DNA of 51,433 nt, from NCBI GenBank assembly GCA_023375785.1, contig SZWC01002409.1, positions 132,359 to 183,791 on the forward strand, in the 5' to 3' direction. The notes beneath the pieces were generated by a model. It was given only the letters and a program-made list of their open reading frames with translations, did no database searches and was not told the DNA's origin. Below, piece by piece: positions 33,866-47,350 of this stretch. Numbering within the stretch: position 1 is the stretch's first letter; each line of letters starts with the position of its first letter. Made by a program: the position numbers and the translations under genes. Origin of the DNA: Penium margaritaceum (lineage: Eukaryota; Streptophyta; Zygnematophyceae; Desmidiales; Peniaceae).

Positions 33866-36420
33866 TCATGCATATTAGATGTGCACTGTGATTGGGTACT
33901 CTGAATGTGGCTGACCCGTGTTACGGTTCGTAGAAGTTAAAGTCACTTGGTAAACTCTGTGGTCATGGTCAGTAGCACATGCCAACTTTGTCAAAGCATT
34001 GCGCACAATAGCCATGCCAAGCCACCGGTTTTTTACCTTGTTTATACCTGCAAGTTCATACATGTTAGATGTGCACTGTGATTGGGCACACTGACCATGA
34101 CTGACTGGTGTTACGAAGCGTAGAAGATAAGGTCACTTGGTAAACTTTGTCGGCATGGTCAGTGGCACATGCCAACTTTTTAAAGGCATTGCACATAATA
34201 GCCACACCGAGCCACTAGTACTCTAACTTTCTTGTACCTGCAAGATCATGCCTAGTATATCTGCACTGTGATTGGACACTCTGACTGTGGCTGACTCGTG
34301 TTATGATTCATAGCCGTTTAATGTACTTGGTAAACGTTGTGGTAATGGTCAGTGGCACATGCCAATATTGTCAAGGCATTGCACACAATAGCCGTGCCAA
34401 GCCACCGGTTTTTTACCTTGTTCATACCTGCAAGGTCATGCATATTAGATGTGCACTGAGGTTGGGCACTCGGACCATGGCTGACTCATGTTACGATTTG
34501 TAGAAGTTCAAGTCACTTGGTAAACTTTGTGGTCACGGTCAGTGGCACATTCCAACTTTGTCAAGGAATTGCGCACAATAGCCATACCGAGCCACCAGTA
34601 TTCTACCTTGTTTGCACATGCAAGATCATGCCTAGTACATCTACACTGTGATTGGACACTCTGACCGTGGCTGACTCGTGTTATGATTCTTAGCCGTTTA
34701 AGGTACTTGGTAAACTTTGTGGTCATGGTCAGTGGCAAGTGCAAACTTTGTCATAGCATTGCATGTAATTGCCGTGCCACGCCATTGGTTTTTTCCCTTG
34801 TATACCTGCAAGGTCATGCATGTTAGATGTGCACTGTGATTGGGCACTCTGACCGTGGCTGACTCGTGTTACGATCCGTAGAAGTTAAAGTCACTTGGTA
34901 AACCTTGTGGTCATGGTCAGTGGCACATGTCAACTTTGTCGAGCCATTGCGCACAATAGCCGCACCAAGCCACCGGTGTTTTACCTTGTTTACACCTGCA
35001 AGATTATGCCTAATACATGTGCACTGTGATTGGACACCCTGACCGTGGCTGACTCGTGTTATGATCAATAGACGTAAACGTCCCTTGGATGCATTTGTGG
35101 TCGTGGTCAGTGGCACATACCAACTTTGTCAAGGCATTGCGCACAATAGCCACACCGAGCTACCAGTATTCTACCTTGTTTAAACCTGTAAGATCATGCC
35201 CATTATATTTGCACTGTGATTGGACACTCTGACCGTGGCTGACTCGTGTTATAATTCATAGCCCTTTAATGTACTTGGTAAACTTTGTGGTCATGGTCAG
35301 TGGCACATGCCGACTTTGTCAAGGCATTGCGCACAACATCCGTGCCAAGCCACCGGTTTTCTACCCTTTTATACCAGCAACGTCATGCATATCAGATGTG
35401 CACTATGATTGGACACTCTGACACTGGCTGACTCGTGTTACTATTCATAGAAGTTAAAGACACTTGGTAAACGTTGTGGTCATGGTCAGTGGCACATGCC
35501 AACTTTGTCAAGGCATTGCGGACAATATCCGTGCCAAGCCACCGGTTTTTTACCTTGTGTGTACCTGCAAGGCCATGCATATGAGATGTGCACTGTGATT
35601 GGGAACTCTGACCGTGGATAACTCGTGTTACGATTCGTAGAAGTTAAAGTCATTTGGTAAACATTGTGGTCATGGTCAGTGGCACATGCCAACTTTGTCA
35701 AGTCATTGCGCACAGTAGTCACACCAAGACACCAGTATTCTACCTTCTTTGTACCTGCAAGAAAATGCCTTGTACATCTGCACTGTGATTGGACACTCTG
35801 ACCGTGGCTGACTCGTGTTATGAGTCATAACCGTTTAAGGTACTTGGTAAGCTTTGTGGTTATGGTCAGTAGCACATGCCAACTTTGTCAAGGCATTGCG
35901 CACAATAGCCACAACGAGTTACCAGTAGCCTACCTTGTTTATACCTGCAATATCATGCCTAGTACATCTGCACTGTGATTGGACACTCTGATCGTTGCTG
36001 ACTCGTGTCATGGTCAATAGAAGTAAGAATCACTTGGATACATTTGTGGTCATGGTCAGTGGCACATGCCAACGTTGTCAGGTAATTGCGCGCAATATCC
36101 ACACCGAGCCACCAGTATTCTACCTTGTTTATACATGTAAGGTCATGCCCGGTATATTTACACTGTGATTAAACACTCTGACCGTGGCTGACTCGTGTTA
36201 TGATTTATAGCCGTTTAATGCACTTGGAAAACTTTGTGGTCATGGTCAGTGGCACATGCCAACTTTGTCAAGGCATTGCGCACAATAGCCATGCCAAGCC
36301 ACCAGTTTTTTACCTTGTTTTTACCTGCAAGGTCATGCATATTAGATGTGCGCTGTGATTGGGCACTCTGACCGTGGCTGACTCGTGTTACGATTCGTAG
36401 AAGTTAAAGTCACTTGGTAA

Positions 36421-38570
36421 ACTTTGTGGTCATGGTTAGTGGCACATGCCAACTTTGTCAAGGCATTGCACGTAATAGCCACACCGAGCCACTAGTACTC
36501 TACCTTTTTTGTACCTGCAAGATCATGCCTAGTATATCTGCACTGTGATTGGACACTCTGACCGTGGCTGACTCGAGTTATGATGCGTAGAAGTTAGAGT
36601 CACTTGGTAAACTTTGTGGTCATGGTCACTGGCACATGCCAACTTTGTCAAGGCATTGCGCACAATAGCCGTGCCAAGCCACCGGTGTTTTACCTTGTTT
36701 ATACCTGCAAGGTCGTGCATGTTAGATGTGGACCGTGATTGGACACTCCGACTGTAGCTGACTCGTGTTACGATTCGTAGAAGTTAAAGTCACTTGGTAA
36801 ACTTTGTGGTCATGGTTAGTGGCACATGCCAACTTTGTCAAGGCATTGCACGTAATAGCCACACCGAGCCACTAGTACTCTACCTTTTTTGTACCTGCAA
36901 GATCATGCCTAGTATATCTGCACTGTGATTGGACACTCTGACCGTGGCTGACTCGAGTTATGATGCGTAGAAGTTAGAGTCACTTGGTAAACTTTGTGGT
37001 CATGGTCACTGGCACATGCCAACTTTGTCAAGGCATTGCGCACAATAGCCGTGCCAAGCCACCGGTGTTTTACCTTGTTTATACCTGCAAGGTCGTGCAT
37101 GTTAGATGTGGACCGTGATTGGACACTCCGACTGTAGCTGACTCGTGTTACGATTCGTAGAAGTTAAAGTCACTTGGTAAACTTTGTGGTCATGGTTAGT
37201 GGCACATGCCAACTTTGTCAAGGCATTGCACGTAATAGCCACACCGAGCCACTAGTACTCTACCTTTTTTGTACCTGCAAGATCATGCCTAGTATATCTG
37301 CACTGTGATTGGACACTCTGACCGTGGCTGACTCGAGTTATGATGCGTAGAAGTTAGAGTCACTTGGTAAACTTTGTGGTCATGGTCACTGGCACATGCC
37401 AACTTTGTCAAGGCATTGCGCACAATAGCCGTGCCAAGCCACCGGTGTTTTACCTTGTTTATACCTGCAAGGTCGTGCATGTTAGATGTGGACCGTGATT
37501 GGACACTCCGACTGTAGCTGACTCGTGTTACGATTCGTAGAAGTTAAAGTCACTTGGTAAACTTTGTGGTCATGGTTAGTGGCACATGCCAACTTTGTCA
37601 AGGCATTGCACGTAATAGCCACACCGAGCCACTAGTACTCTACCTTTTTTGTACCTGCAAGATCATGCCTAGTATATCTGCACTGTGATTGGACACTCTG
37701 ACCGTGGCTGACTCGAGTTATGATGCGTAGAAGTTAGAGTCACTTGGTAAACTTTGTGGTCATGGTCACTGGCACATGCCAACTTTGTCAAGGCATTGCG
37801 CACAATAGCCGTGCCAAGCCACCGGTGTTTTACCTTGTTTATACCTGCAAGGTCGTGCATGTTAGATGTGGACCGTGATTGGACACTCCGACTGTAGCTG
37901 ACTCGTGTTACGATTCGTAGAAGTTAAAGTCACTTGGTAAACTTTGTGGTCATGGTTAGTGGCACATGCCAACTTTGTCAAGGCATTGCACGTAATAGCC
38001 ACACCGAGCCACTAGTACTCTACCTTTTTTGTACCTGCAAGATCATGCCTAGTATATCTGCACTGTGATTGGACACTCTGACCGTGGCTGACTCGAGTTA
38101 TGATGCGTAGAAGTTAGAGTCACTTGGTAAACTTTGTGGTCATGGTCACTGGCACATGCCAACTTTGTCAAGGCATTGCGCACAATAGCCGTGCCAAGCC
38201 ACCGGTGTTTTACCTTGTTTATACCTGCAAGGTCGTGCATGTTAGATGTGGACCGTGATTGGACACTCCGACTGTAGCTGACTCGTGTTACGATTCGTAG
38301 AAGTTAAAGTCACTTGGTAAACTTTGTGGTCATGGTTAGTGGCACATGCCAACTTTGTCAAGGCATTGCACGTAATAGCCACACCGAGCCACTAGTACTC
38401 TACCTTTTTTGTACCTGCAAGATCATGCCTAGTATATCTGCACTGTGATTGGACACTCTGACCGTGGCTGACTCGAGTTATGATGCGTAGAAGTTAGAGT
38501 CACTTGGTAAACTTTGTGGTCATGGTCACTGGCACATGCCAACTTTGTCAAGGCATTGCGCACAATAGCC
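36421..38570 (-). repeat. 380-bp dimeric higher-order repeat, about 5.7 copies
   Basis: Units start at 36421, 36801, 37181, 37561, 37941 and 38321, exactly 380 bp apart. The five complete units look letter-identical. Each has one monomer with 'gcacgtaatagcc' and 'gagttatgatgcgtag', and one with 'ggtgttttacc' and 'gatgtggaccgtgatt'. A variant monomer with 'ccagttttttacc' and 'gatgtgcgctgtg' flanks the array on both sides (36241-36420 and 38511-38690). Confidence 0.93.
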
Positions 38571-39720
38571 ATGCCAAGCCACCAGTTTTTTACCTTGTTT
38601 TTACCTGCAAGGTCATGCATATTAGATGTGCGCTGTGATTGGGCACTCTGACCGTGGCTGACTCGAGTTATGATTCGTAGAAGTTAGAGTCACTTGGTAA
38701 ACTTTGTGGTCATGGTCAGTGGCACATGCCAACTTTGTCAAGGCATTGCGCACAATAGCCGTGCCAAGCCACCGGTTTTTTACCTTGTTTATACCTGCAA
38801 GGTCGTGCATGTTAGATGTGGACCGTGATTGGACACTCCGACTGTAGCTGACTCGTGTTACGATTCGTAGAAGTTAAAGTCACTTGGTAAACTTTGTGGT
38901 CATGGTCACTGGCACATGCCAACTTTGTCAAGGCATTGCGCACAAAAGCCACGCCAAGCCACCGGTGTTTTACCTTGTTTGTACCTGCAAGGTCATGCCT
39001 AACACATCTGCACTGTGATTGGACACTCTGACCATGGCTGACTCGTGTCATGATCAATAGAAGTAAAGTCATTTGGATACATTTGTGGTCATGGTGAGTG
39101 GCACATGCCAACTTAGTCAAGGCATTGCACACAATAGCTACAACGATCCACCAGTATTCTACCTGCAAGGTCATGCCCATTATAACTGCACTGTGATTGG
39201 ACACTCTGACTGTGGCTGACCCGTGTTATGATTCATAGCCTTTTAATGTACTTGGTAAATGTTGTGGTCATGGTCAGTGGCACATGCCAACTTTGTCAAG
39301 GCAATGCGCACAATAGCCACACTGAGCCACCAGAATACTACCTTGTTTGTACCTGCAAGATCATGCCTAAGACATGTGCACTGTGATTGGACACTCGGAC
39401 CGTGGCTGACTCGTGTTATGATTCATAATCGTTTAGTGTACTTGGTAAACTTCGTGGTCATGGTCAGTGGCACATGCCAACTTTGTCAAGGCATTGCGCA
39501 CATTCGCCGTGCCAAGCCACCGGTTTTTTACCCTGTTTCAACCTGCAAGGTCATGCATATTAGAGGTGCACTGTGATTGGGCACTCTGACCATGGCTGAC
39601 TCGTGTTATGATTCATGTAAGTTAAAGTCACTTGGTAAACTTTGTGGTCATGGTTAGTGGCACATGCCAACTTTGTCAAGGCATTGCGCACAATAGCAAC
39701 ACCGAACCACCAGTAATCTA

Positions 39721-40207
39721 CCTACTGCTCAAGGAATTCAACGATAGAAGTTTTCCTGATTATGAAATCAATGAATTAGACGGGAAAATTTGGTTCAGTA
39801 TTGTTTCTGGAATCCTAAGTGAAGGAATTGACATTCGACTGAAACATTGAATTCAACAAAAGGCCCAGGATGATTTTTGCAGGAATCCAATAATTCAACA
39901 AGATATTCCATTGTACAATGAAATACTAAGGACCACCGACGGGTCAAGGTGTGTGTTGTGTTGCGTGGGTTTGTCATTATGTACAGATGGTTGTTCACGC
40001 CTATTTGTCGCTCCCTACCACGAATGACTCTACGCAGAATGTGAACAAACATGTGATGTGAAATATGAATGAACATTTCCTGCACCGTGATTTCAACAAA
40101 AAACACATTCAAATTATTTGTGTAACATTTAATTTCATAGAACAAAAATTTGACACAATTTCAATGACCAGAAAAACATTTGAAATCGAATACCTCCAGC
40201 AGTAGGG
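39721..40207. mobile_element. MITE copy 2 (487 bp)
   Basis: Same length, ends and TA flanks as copy 1, with scattered differences. Its identical position in a duplicated block means the MITE inserted once before the duplication, so this is not evidence of two jumps. Confidence 0.8.
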
Positions 40208-40346
40208 TACATTGTTTGCACTGTGATTGGACATTCTGACAGTGGCTGACTCGTGTTATGATTCATATCTGTTTAAGGTACTTGGTAAACTTTGTTGTCA
40301 TTGTCAGTGGCACATGCCAATTTTGTCAAGGCATTGCGCACAATAG

Positions 40347-40368
40347 CCGTGCCAAGCGATTGGCACGG
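40347..40368. repeat. Hairpin scar in satellite, copy 2
   Basis: Same 9-bp stem and GCGA loop as at 33844, at the homologous place of the duplicated block. Confidence 0.85.
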
Positions 40369-43300
40369 TCATGCATATTAGATGTGCACTGTGATTGGGT
40401 ACGCTGAATGTGGCTGACCTGTGTTACGGTTCGTAGAAGTTAAAGTCACTTGGTAAACTCTGTGGTCATGATCAGTAGCACATGCCAACTTTGTCAAAGC
40501 ATTGCGCACAGTAGCCATGCCAAGCCACCGGTTTTTTACCATTTTTATACCTGCAAGTTCATACATATTAGATGTGCACTGTGATTGGGCACACTGACCA
40601 TGACTGACTCGTGGTACGATTTGTAGAAGATAAAGTCACTTGGTAAACTTTGTCGGCATGGTCAGTGGCACATGCCAACTTTGTCAAGGCATTGCACGTA
40701 ATAGCCACACCGAGCCACTAGTACTCTACCTTTTTTGTACCTGCAAGATCATGCCTAGTATATCTGCACTGTGATTGGACACTCTGACCGTGGCTGACTC
40801 GTGTTATGATTCATAGCCATTTAATGTACTTGGTAAACTCTGTGGTCATGGTCAGTGGCACGTGCCAATATTGTCAAGGCATTGCACACAATAGCCGTGC
40901 CAAGCCACCGGTTTTTTACCTTGTTCATACCTGCAAGGTCATGCATATTAGATGTGCACTGAGGTTGGGCACTCTGACCATGGCTGACTCATGTTACGAT
41001 TTGTAGAAGTTCAAGTCACTTGGTAAACTTTGTGGTCACGGTCAGTGGCACATTCCAGCTTTGTCAACGAATTGCGCACAATAGCCATACCGAGCCACCA
41101 GTATTCTACCTTGTTTGCACATGCAAGATCATGCCTAGTACATCTACACTGTGATTTGACAGTCTGACCATGGCTGACTCGTGTTATGATTCCTAGCCGT
41201 TTAAGGTACTTGGTAAACGTTGTGGTCATGGTCAGTGGCAAGTGCAAACTTTGTCAAGGCATTGCACACAATAGCCGTGCCAAGCCAACGGTTTTTTCCC
41301 TTGTATACCTGCAAGGTCTTGCATGTTAGATGTGCACTATGATTGGGCACTCTGACCGTGGCTGACTCGTGGTACGATTCGTAGAAGTTAAAGTCACTTG
41401 GTAAACCTTGTGGTCATGGTCAGTGGCACGTGTCAACTTTGTCGAGGCATTGCGCACAATAGCCGCACCAAGCCACCGGTGTTTTACCTTGTTTACACCT
41501 GCAAGATCATGCCTAATACATCTGCACTGTGATTGGACACCCTGACCGTGGCTGACATGTGTTATGATCAATAGACGTAAACTTCCTTTGCATACATTTG
41601 TGGTCATGGTCAGTGGCACATACCAACTTTGTCAAGGCATTGCGCACAATGGCCACACCGAGCTACCAGTATTCTACCTTGTTTAAACCTGTAAGATCAT
41701 GCCCAGTATATTTGCACTGTGATTGGACACTCTGACCGTGGCTGACTCGTGTTATAATTCATAGCCGTTTAATGTACTTGGTAAACTTTGTGGTCATGGT
41801 CAGTGGCACATGCCAACTTTGTCAAGGCATTGCGCACAACAGCCGTGCCAAGCCACCGGTTTATTACCTTTTTATACCAGTAACGTCATGCATATCAGAT
41901 GTGCACTTTGATTGGACACTCTGACACTTGCTGACTCGTGTTACGATTCGTAGAAGTTAAAGACACTTGGCAAACGTTGTGGTCATGGTCAGTGGCACAT
42001 GCCAACTTTGTCAAGGCATTGCGCACAATATCCGTGCCAAGACACCGGTTTTTTGCCTTTTGTGTACCTGCAAGGTCATGCATATGAGATGTGCACTGTG
42101 ATTGGGCACTCTGACCGTGGCTGACTCGTGTTACGATTTGTAGAAGTTAAAGTCACTAGGTAAACTTTGTGGTCATGGTCAGTGGCACATGCCAACTTTG
42201 TCAAGTCATTGCGCACAGTAGCCACACTGAGACACCAGTATTCTACCTTCTTTGTACATGCAGGAAAATGCCTCGTACATCTGCATTGTGATTGGACACT
42301 CTGACCGTGGCTGACTCGTGTTATGAGTCATAGCCGTTTAAGGTACTTGGTAAACTTTGTGGTCATGGTCAGTAGCACTTGCCAACTTTGTCAAGGCATT
42401 GCGCACAATAGCTGGCCCAAACCACCGGTTTTTTACCCTGTTTATACCTGCAAGGTCATGGCTAGTACATCTGAACTGTGATTGGGCACTCTGACAGTGG
42501 CTGACTCGTGTTACGGTTCTTAGAAGTTAAAGTCACTTGGTAAGCTTTGTGGTCATGGTCAGTGGCACATGCCAACTTTGTCAAGGCATTGCGCACAATA
42601 GTCGTGCCAAGCCACGGCAGCTGCAAGGTCATGCCTAGTACATCTGACTTGTGATTGGGCACTCTGACTGTGGCTGAATCGTGTTACGATTCGTAGAAGT
42701 TAAAGTCACTTAGTAAACTTTGTGGTCATGGTCAGTGGCACATGCCAACCTTGTCAAGGCATTGGGCACAACAGCTGTGCCAAGACACCGGTTTTTTACC
42801 ATGCTTATATATGCCAGGCCATGCATATTAGATGTGCACTCTGGTTGGGTACTATGACCGTGGCTGACTCGTGTTATGATTGGTAGAGGTTAAAGTCACT
42901 TGGTAAACTTTGTGGTCATGGTCTGTGGCACATGCAAACTTTGTCAAGGCATTGCGCACAGTAGCCACACCGAGCCACCAGTATTCTACCTTCTTTGCAC
43001 CTGCACAATCATGCCTAGTACATCTGCACTATGATTAGACACTCTGACCATGGCTGACTCGTGCTATGATCAATAGAAGTAAAATTCACTTGGATACATT
43101 TGTGGTCTTGGACAATGGCACGTGCCAACTTTGTCAAGGCATTGCGCACAATAGCCACACCGAGCCACCAGTATTCTAACTTGTTCATACCTGCAAGGTC
43201 ATGCGCAGTATATCTGTACTGTGATTGGACACTCTGACCGTGGCTGACTCATGTTATGATTCAAAGCCGTTTATGGTATTTGGTAAACTTTGTGGTCATG

Positions 43301-46300
43301 GTCAGTGGCACATGCCAACTTTGTCAAGGCATTGCGCACAATAGCCGTGCCAAGCCACCGGTATTTTATCTTGTTTACACCTGCAAGGTCATGCATATTA
43401 GATGTGCACTGTAATTGGGCAATCTGACCGTGGCTGACTCATGTTACGATTCATATAAGTTATAAACACTTAGCCAACTTTGTGGTCATGGTAAGTGACA
43501 CATGCCAACTTTGCAAGGCTTTTTGCACAATAGCCACACCGAGCCACCAGTATTCTACCTTGTTTGCACCTACAAGGTCATGCCTAGTACATCTGCACTG
43601 TGATTGGACACTCTGACCGTTGCTGACTCGTGATATGATCAATAGAATTAAAAGTCACTTGGATACATTTGTGGTCATGATCAGTGGCACATGCCAACAT
43701 TGTCAAGGCATTGCGCACAATAGCCACACCAAGCCACCAGTATTCTACCTTGTTTATTCCTGTAAGGTCATGCCCAGTATATCTGCACTGCGATTGGACA
43801 CTCTGACTGTGGCTGACTCGTGTTATGCTTCATAGCCGTTCAAGGTACTTGGTAAACTTTTTGGTCATGGTGAGTGGTACATGCCAACTTTGTCAAGGCA
43901 TTGCGCACAATAGCCATGCCAAGCCACCGGTTTTTCACCTTGATTATACCTGCAAGGTCATGCCTAGTACATGGGAACTGTGATTGGGCACTCTGACTGT
44001 GGCTGACTTGTGTTATGATTCGTAGAACTGAAAGTCACTTGGTAAACTTTGTGATCATGGTCAGTGGCACATGCCAACTTTGTCAAGGCATTGCACACAA
44101 TAGCCACACCGAGCCACCAGCATTCAACCTTGTTTGCACCTGCAAGATCATGCTTAGTAAATCTGCACTGTGATTGGACACTCTGACCGTGGCCGACTCG
44201 TGTTATGATCAATAGAAGGAAAAGTCACTTGGATGCATTTGTGATCATGGTCAGTGGCACATGCCAACTTTGTCAAGGCATTGCACACAATAGCCACACC
44301 GAGCCACCACTGTTCTACCTTGTTCATACCTGTGAGGTCATGCGCAGTATATCTACACTATGTTTGGACACTCAGAATGTGGCTGACTCGTGTTATGATT
44401 CATAGCCATTTAAGGTACTTGGTAAACGTTGTGGTCATGGCCAGTCGCACATGCCAACTTTGTCAAGGCATTGCGCACAATAGCCGTGCCAAGCCCCCGG
44501 TTTTTCAACTTGTCTATACCTGCAATATCATACATATTAGATGTGCACTGTGTTTGGGCACTATGACCGTGGCTGACTCGTGTTACGATTCGTAGATGTT
44601 AAAGTCATTTGGTAAACTTTGTGGTTATGGTCAGTGGCACATGCCAACTTTGTCCACGCATTGCGCACAATAGCCACACCGAGCCACCAGTATTCAACCT
44701 TGTTTGTACCTGCAAGATCATGCCTAGTACATCTGCACTATGATTGGACACTCTAACCGTGGCTCACTCGTCTTATGATCAATAGAAGTAAAATTCACTT
44801 GGATACATTTCTGGTCATGGTCAGTGGCACATGCCAACATGGTCAAGGCATTGCGCACAATAGGCACACCGAGCCACCACTATTCTACCTTGTTTGCACC
44901 TGCAAGGTCATGCCTAGTACATCTATTCCGTGATTGGACACTCTGACCGTGGCTGACTCGTGTTATGATTAATAGAAGTAAAATTCATTTGGATACATTT
45001 ATGGTCATGGTCAGTGGCACATGCAAACTTTGTCAAGGCATTGCACACAATAGCCACACCGAGCCACCAGTATTCTACCTTGTTTATACCTGTAAGGTCA
45101 TGCTCAGTATACCTGCACTTTGATTGGACACTCTGACCGTGGCTGACCCATGTTATGATTCATAGCAGTTTACGGCACCGAACTATAATTCTATCATCTG
45201 AACTGTGATTGGGCACTCTGACTGTGGCTGACTCGTGTTACACTTCGTAAAAGTTAAAGTCACTTGGTAAACTTTGTGGTCATGGTCACTGGCACATGCC
45301 AACGTTGTCAAGGCATTGCGCACAATAGCCGTGGCAAGACACTGGTTTTCTACCCTGTACATACCTGTAAGGTCATTCATATCAGATGTGCACTGTGATT
45401 TGGTACTCTGACCATGGCTGACTTGTGTAAAGATTCGTATACGTGAAAGTCACTTGGTAAACGTTGTGATCATGGTCAGTGGCACAAGCCAACTTTGTCA
45501 AGGCATTGCGCACAATAGCCACACTGAGCCACCGGTATTCTACCTTCTTTGCACCTTCAAGATCATGCCTAGTACATCTGCACTGTGATTGGACACTCTG
45601 ACCGTGGCTGACTCGTGTTCTGATCAATAGAAGTAAAAGCCACTTGGATACATTTGTGGTCATGGTCATTGGCACATGCCAACTTTGTCAAGTCATTGGG
45701 CACAATAGCCACACCGAGCCACCAGTATTCTACCTTGTTCATACATGCAAAGTCATGTGCAGTATATCTGTACTGTGATTGGACACTTGGACTGTGGCTG
45801 ACTCGTATAATGCTTCATAGCCGTTAAAGGTACTTGGTAAACTTTGTGGTCATGTTTAGTGGCACATGCCAACTTTGTCAAGGCATTGCGCACAATAGCC
45901 GTGCAAAGACACCGGTTTTTTACCTTTTTTATATCTGCAAGGTCATGCATATGAGATTTGCACTGTGATTGGGTACTCTGACTGTGGCTACCTCATGCTA
46001 TGATTCGTAGAACTTAAAGTCACTTGGTAAACTTTGTGATCATGGTCAGTGGCACATGCAAACTTTGTCAAGGCCTTGCACACAATAGCCACACCGAGCC
46101 ACCAGTATTCTACCTTGTTTGCACCTGACAGATCATGCTTAGTACATTTGCACTCTTATTGGACACTCTGACCGTGGCCGACTCGTGTTATGATCAATAG
46201 AAGAAAAAGTCACTTGGATACATTTGTGGTCATGGTCAGTGGCACATGCCAACTTTGTAAAGGCATTGCACACAATAGCCACACTGAGCCACCACTCTTC

Positions 46301-46497
46301 TACCTTGTTCATACTTGTGAGGTCATGCGCAGTATATCTGCACTATGTTTGGACACTCAGACTGTGGCTGACTCATGTTATGATTCATAGCCATTTAAGG
46401 TACTTGGTAAACGTTGTGGTCATGGTCAGTGGCACATGCCAACTTTGTCAAGGCATTGCGTACAATAGCCGTGCCAAGCCACCGGTTTTTCAACTTG

Positions 46498-47023
46498 TCT
46501 ATACCTGCAATGTCATGCATATTACATGTGCACTGTGATTGGACACTCTGACCGTGGCTGACTCATGTTATGATCAATAGAGGTAAACGTCACTTGGATA
46601 CATTTGTGATGATGGTCAGTGGCACATGCCAACTTTGTCAAGGTATTGCGCACAATAGCCACGCCAAGCCCCCGGTTTTTTACCTTGTCTATACCTGCAA
46701 TGTCATGCATATTACATGTGCACTGTGATTGGACACTCTGACCGTGGCTGACTCATGTTATGATCAATAGAGGTAAACGTCACTTGGATACATTTGTGAT
46801 GATGGTCAGTGGCACATGCCAACTTTGTCAAGGTATTGCGCACAATAGCCACGCCAAGCCCCCGGTTTTTTACCTTGTCTATACCTGCAATGTCATGCAT
46901 ATTACATGTGCACTGTGATTGGACACTCTGACCGTGGCTGACTCATGTTATGATCAATAGAGGTAAACGTCACTTGGATACATTTGTGATGATGGTCAGT
47001 GGCACATGCCAACTTTGTCAAGG
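46498..47023 (-). repeat. Identical 190-bp monomers, 2.8 copies
   Basis: The same monomer variant ('cacgccaagcccccgg', 'tgatcaatagaggtaaacg') repeats at exactly 190-bp spacing with no differences that I see. It is a young monomeric expansion next to the B2 insertion. Confidence 0.88.
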
Positions 47024-47350
47024 CATTGCGCACAGTAGCCACACCGAGCCACCAGTATTCTACCTTTTCTTTACCTGCAAGGTCATGCCCAGTATATCTG
47101 CACTGTGATTGGACACTCTGACCGTGGCTGACTCGCATTATGATTCATGGCCGTTTACGGTAGCTGGTAAACTTTGTGGACATGGTCAGTGGCATATTCC
47201 AACTTTGTCTGCGAATTTCGCATAATAGCCTTGGCATGCCACTGGTTTTTTACCTTGTTTATACCTGCAAGGTAATGCATATAAGATGTGCACTGTGATT
47301 GGGCACTCTGACCATGGCTGACTCGTGTTATGATTCGTAGAAGTTAAAGT

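Larger units (their letters stand above)
32350..35905 (-). repeat. Segmental duplication of satellite plus MITE, copy 1
   Basis: Matches 38893-42408 monomer by monomer at an offset of 6543 bp (left), 6532 bp (at the MITE) and 6503 bp (right), including the MITE, a hairpin scar and several private variants. The offset changes are small indels: about 11 bp near 39160 and 29 bp just after the second MITE. The match ends at about 35905/42408. Copy 1 may extend into the gap. Confidence 0.88.
33676..39720 (-). repeat. 190-bp satellite, block 6 (reverse)
   Basis: About 32 monomers, including the 380-bp higher-order array and the left flank of the second MITE. Confidence 0.96.
38893..42408 (-). repeat. 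Segmental duplication of satellite plus MITE, copy 2
   Basis: Partner of 32350-35905, with the MITE at the homologous TA and the same hairpin scar. A 29-bp deletion follows the MITE (between two 'tgcac' repeats, compared with copy 1). Confidence 0.88.
40208..47350 (-). repeat. 190-bp satellite, block 7 (reverse)
   Basis: About 37 monomers. It includes the end of the segmental duplication, a second duplication (about 44020-44560 resembling 46005-46545, offset 1985 bp), a truncated monomer near 45172, and a short array of identical monomers at 46498. It ends at the B2 LTR. Confidence 0.96.

Noticed and set aside
39795..40145. A 116-codon minus-strand frame in MITE copy 2
   Set aside because: No long counterpart is present in copy 1, no transposase motif is seen, and the size is plausible for chance.
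33189..40207. Two independent MITE insertions into the same satellite site
   Set aside because: The flanks are duplicated for kilobases around both copies, so a single insertion before duplication explains it.
1..47350. Satellite as a CRISPR array or integron-like repeat
   Set aside because: There is no short repeat/unique spacer structure; the whole 190 bp is repeated, and the transposons are eukaryotic.
1..47350. A CENP-B box in the monomer
   Set aside because: The nearest candidate, ATTCGTAGAAGTTAAAG, has the TTCG and central A but lacks the CGGG half.
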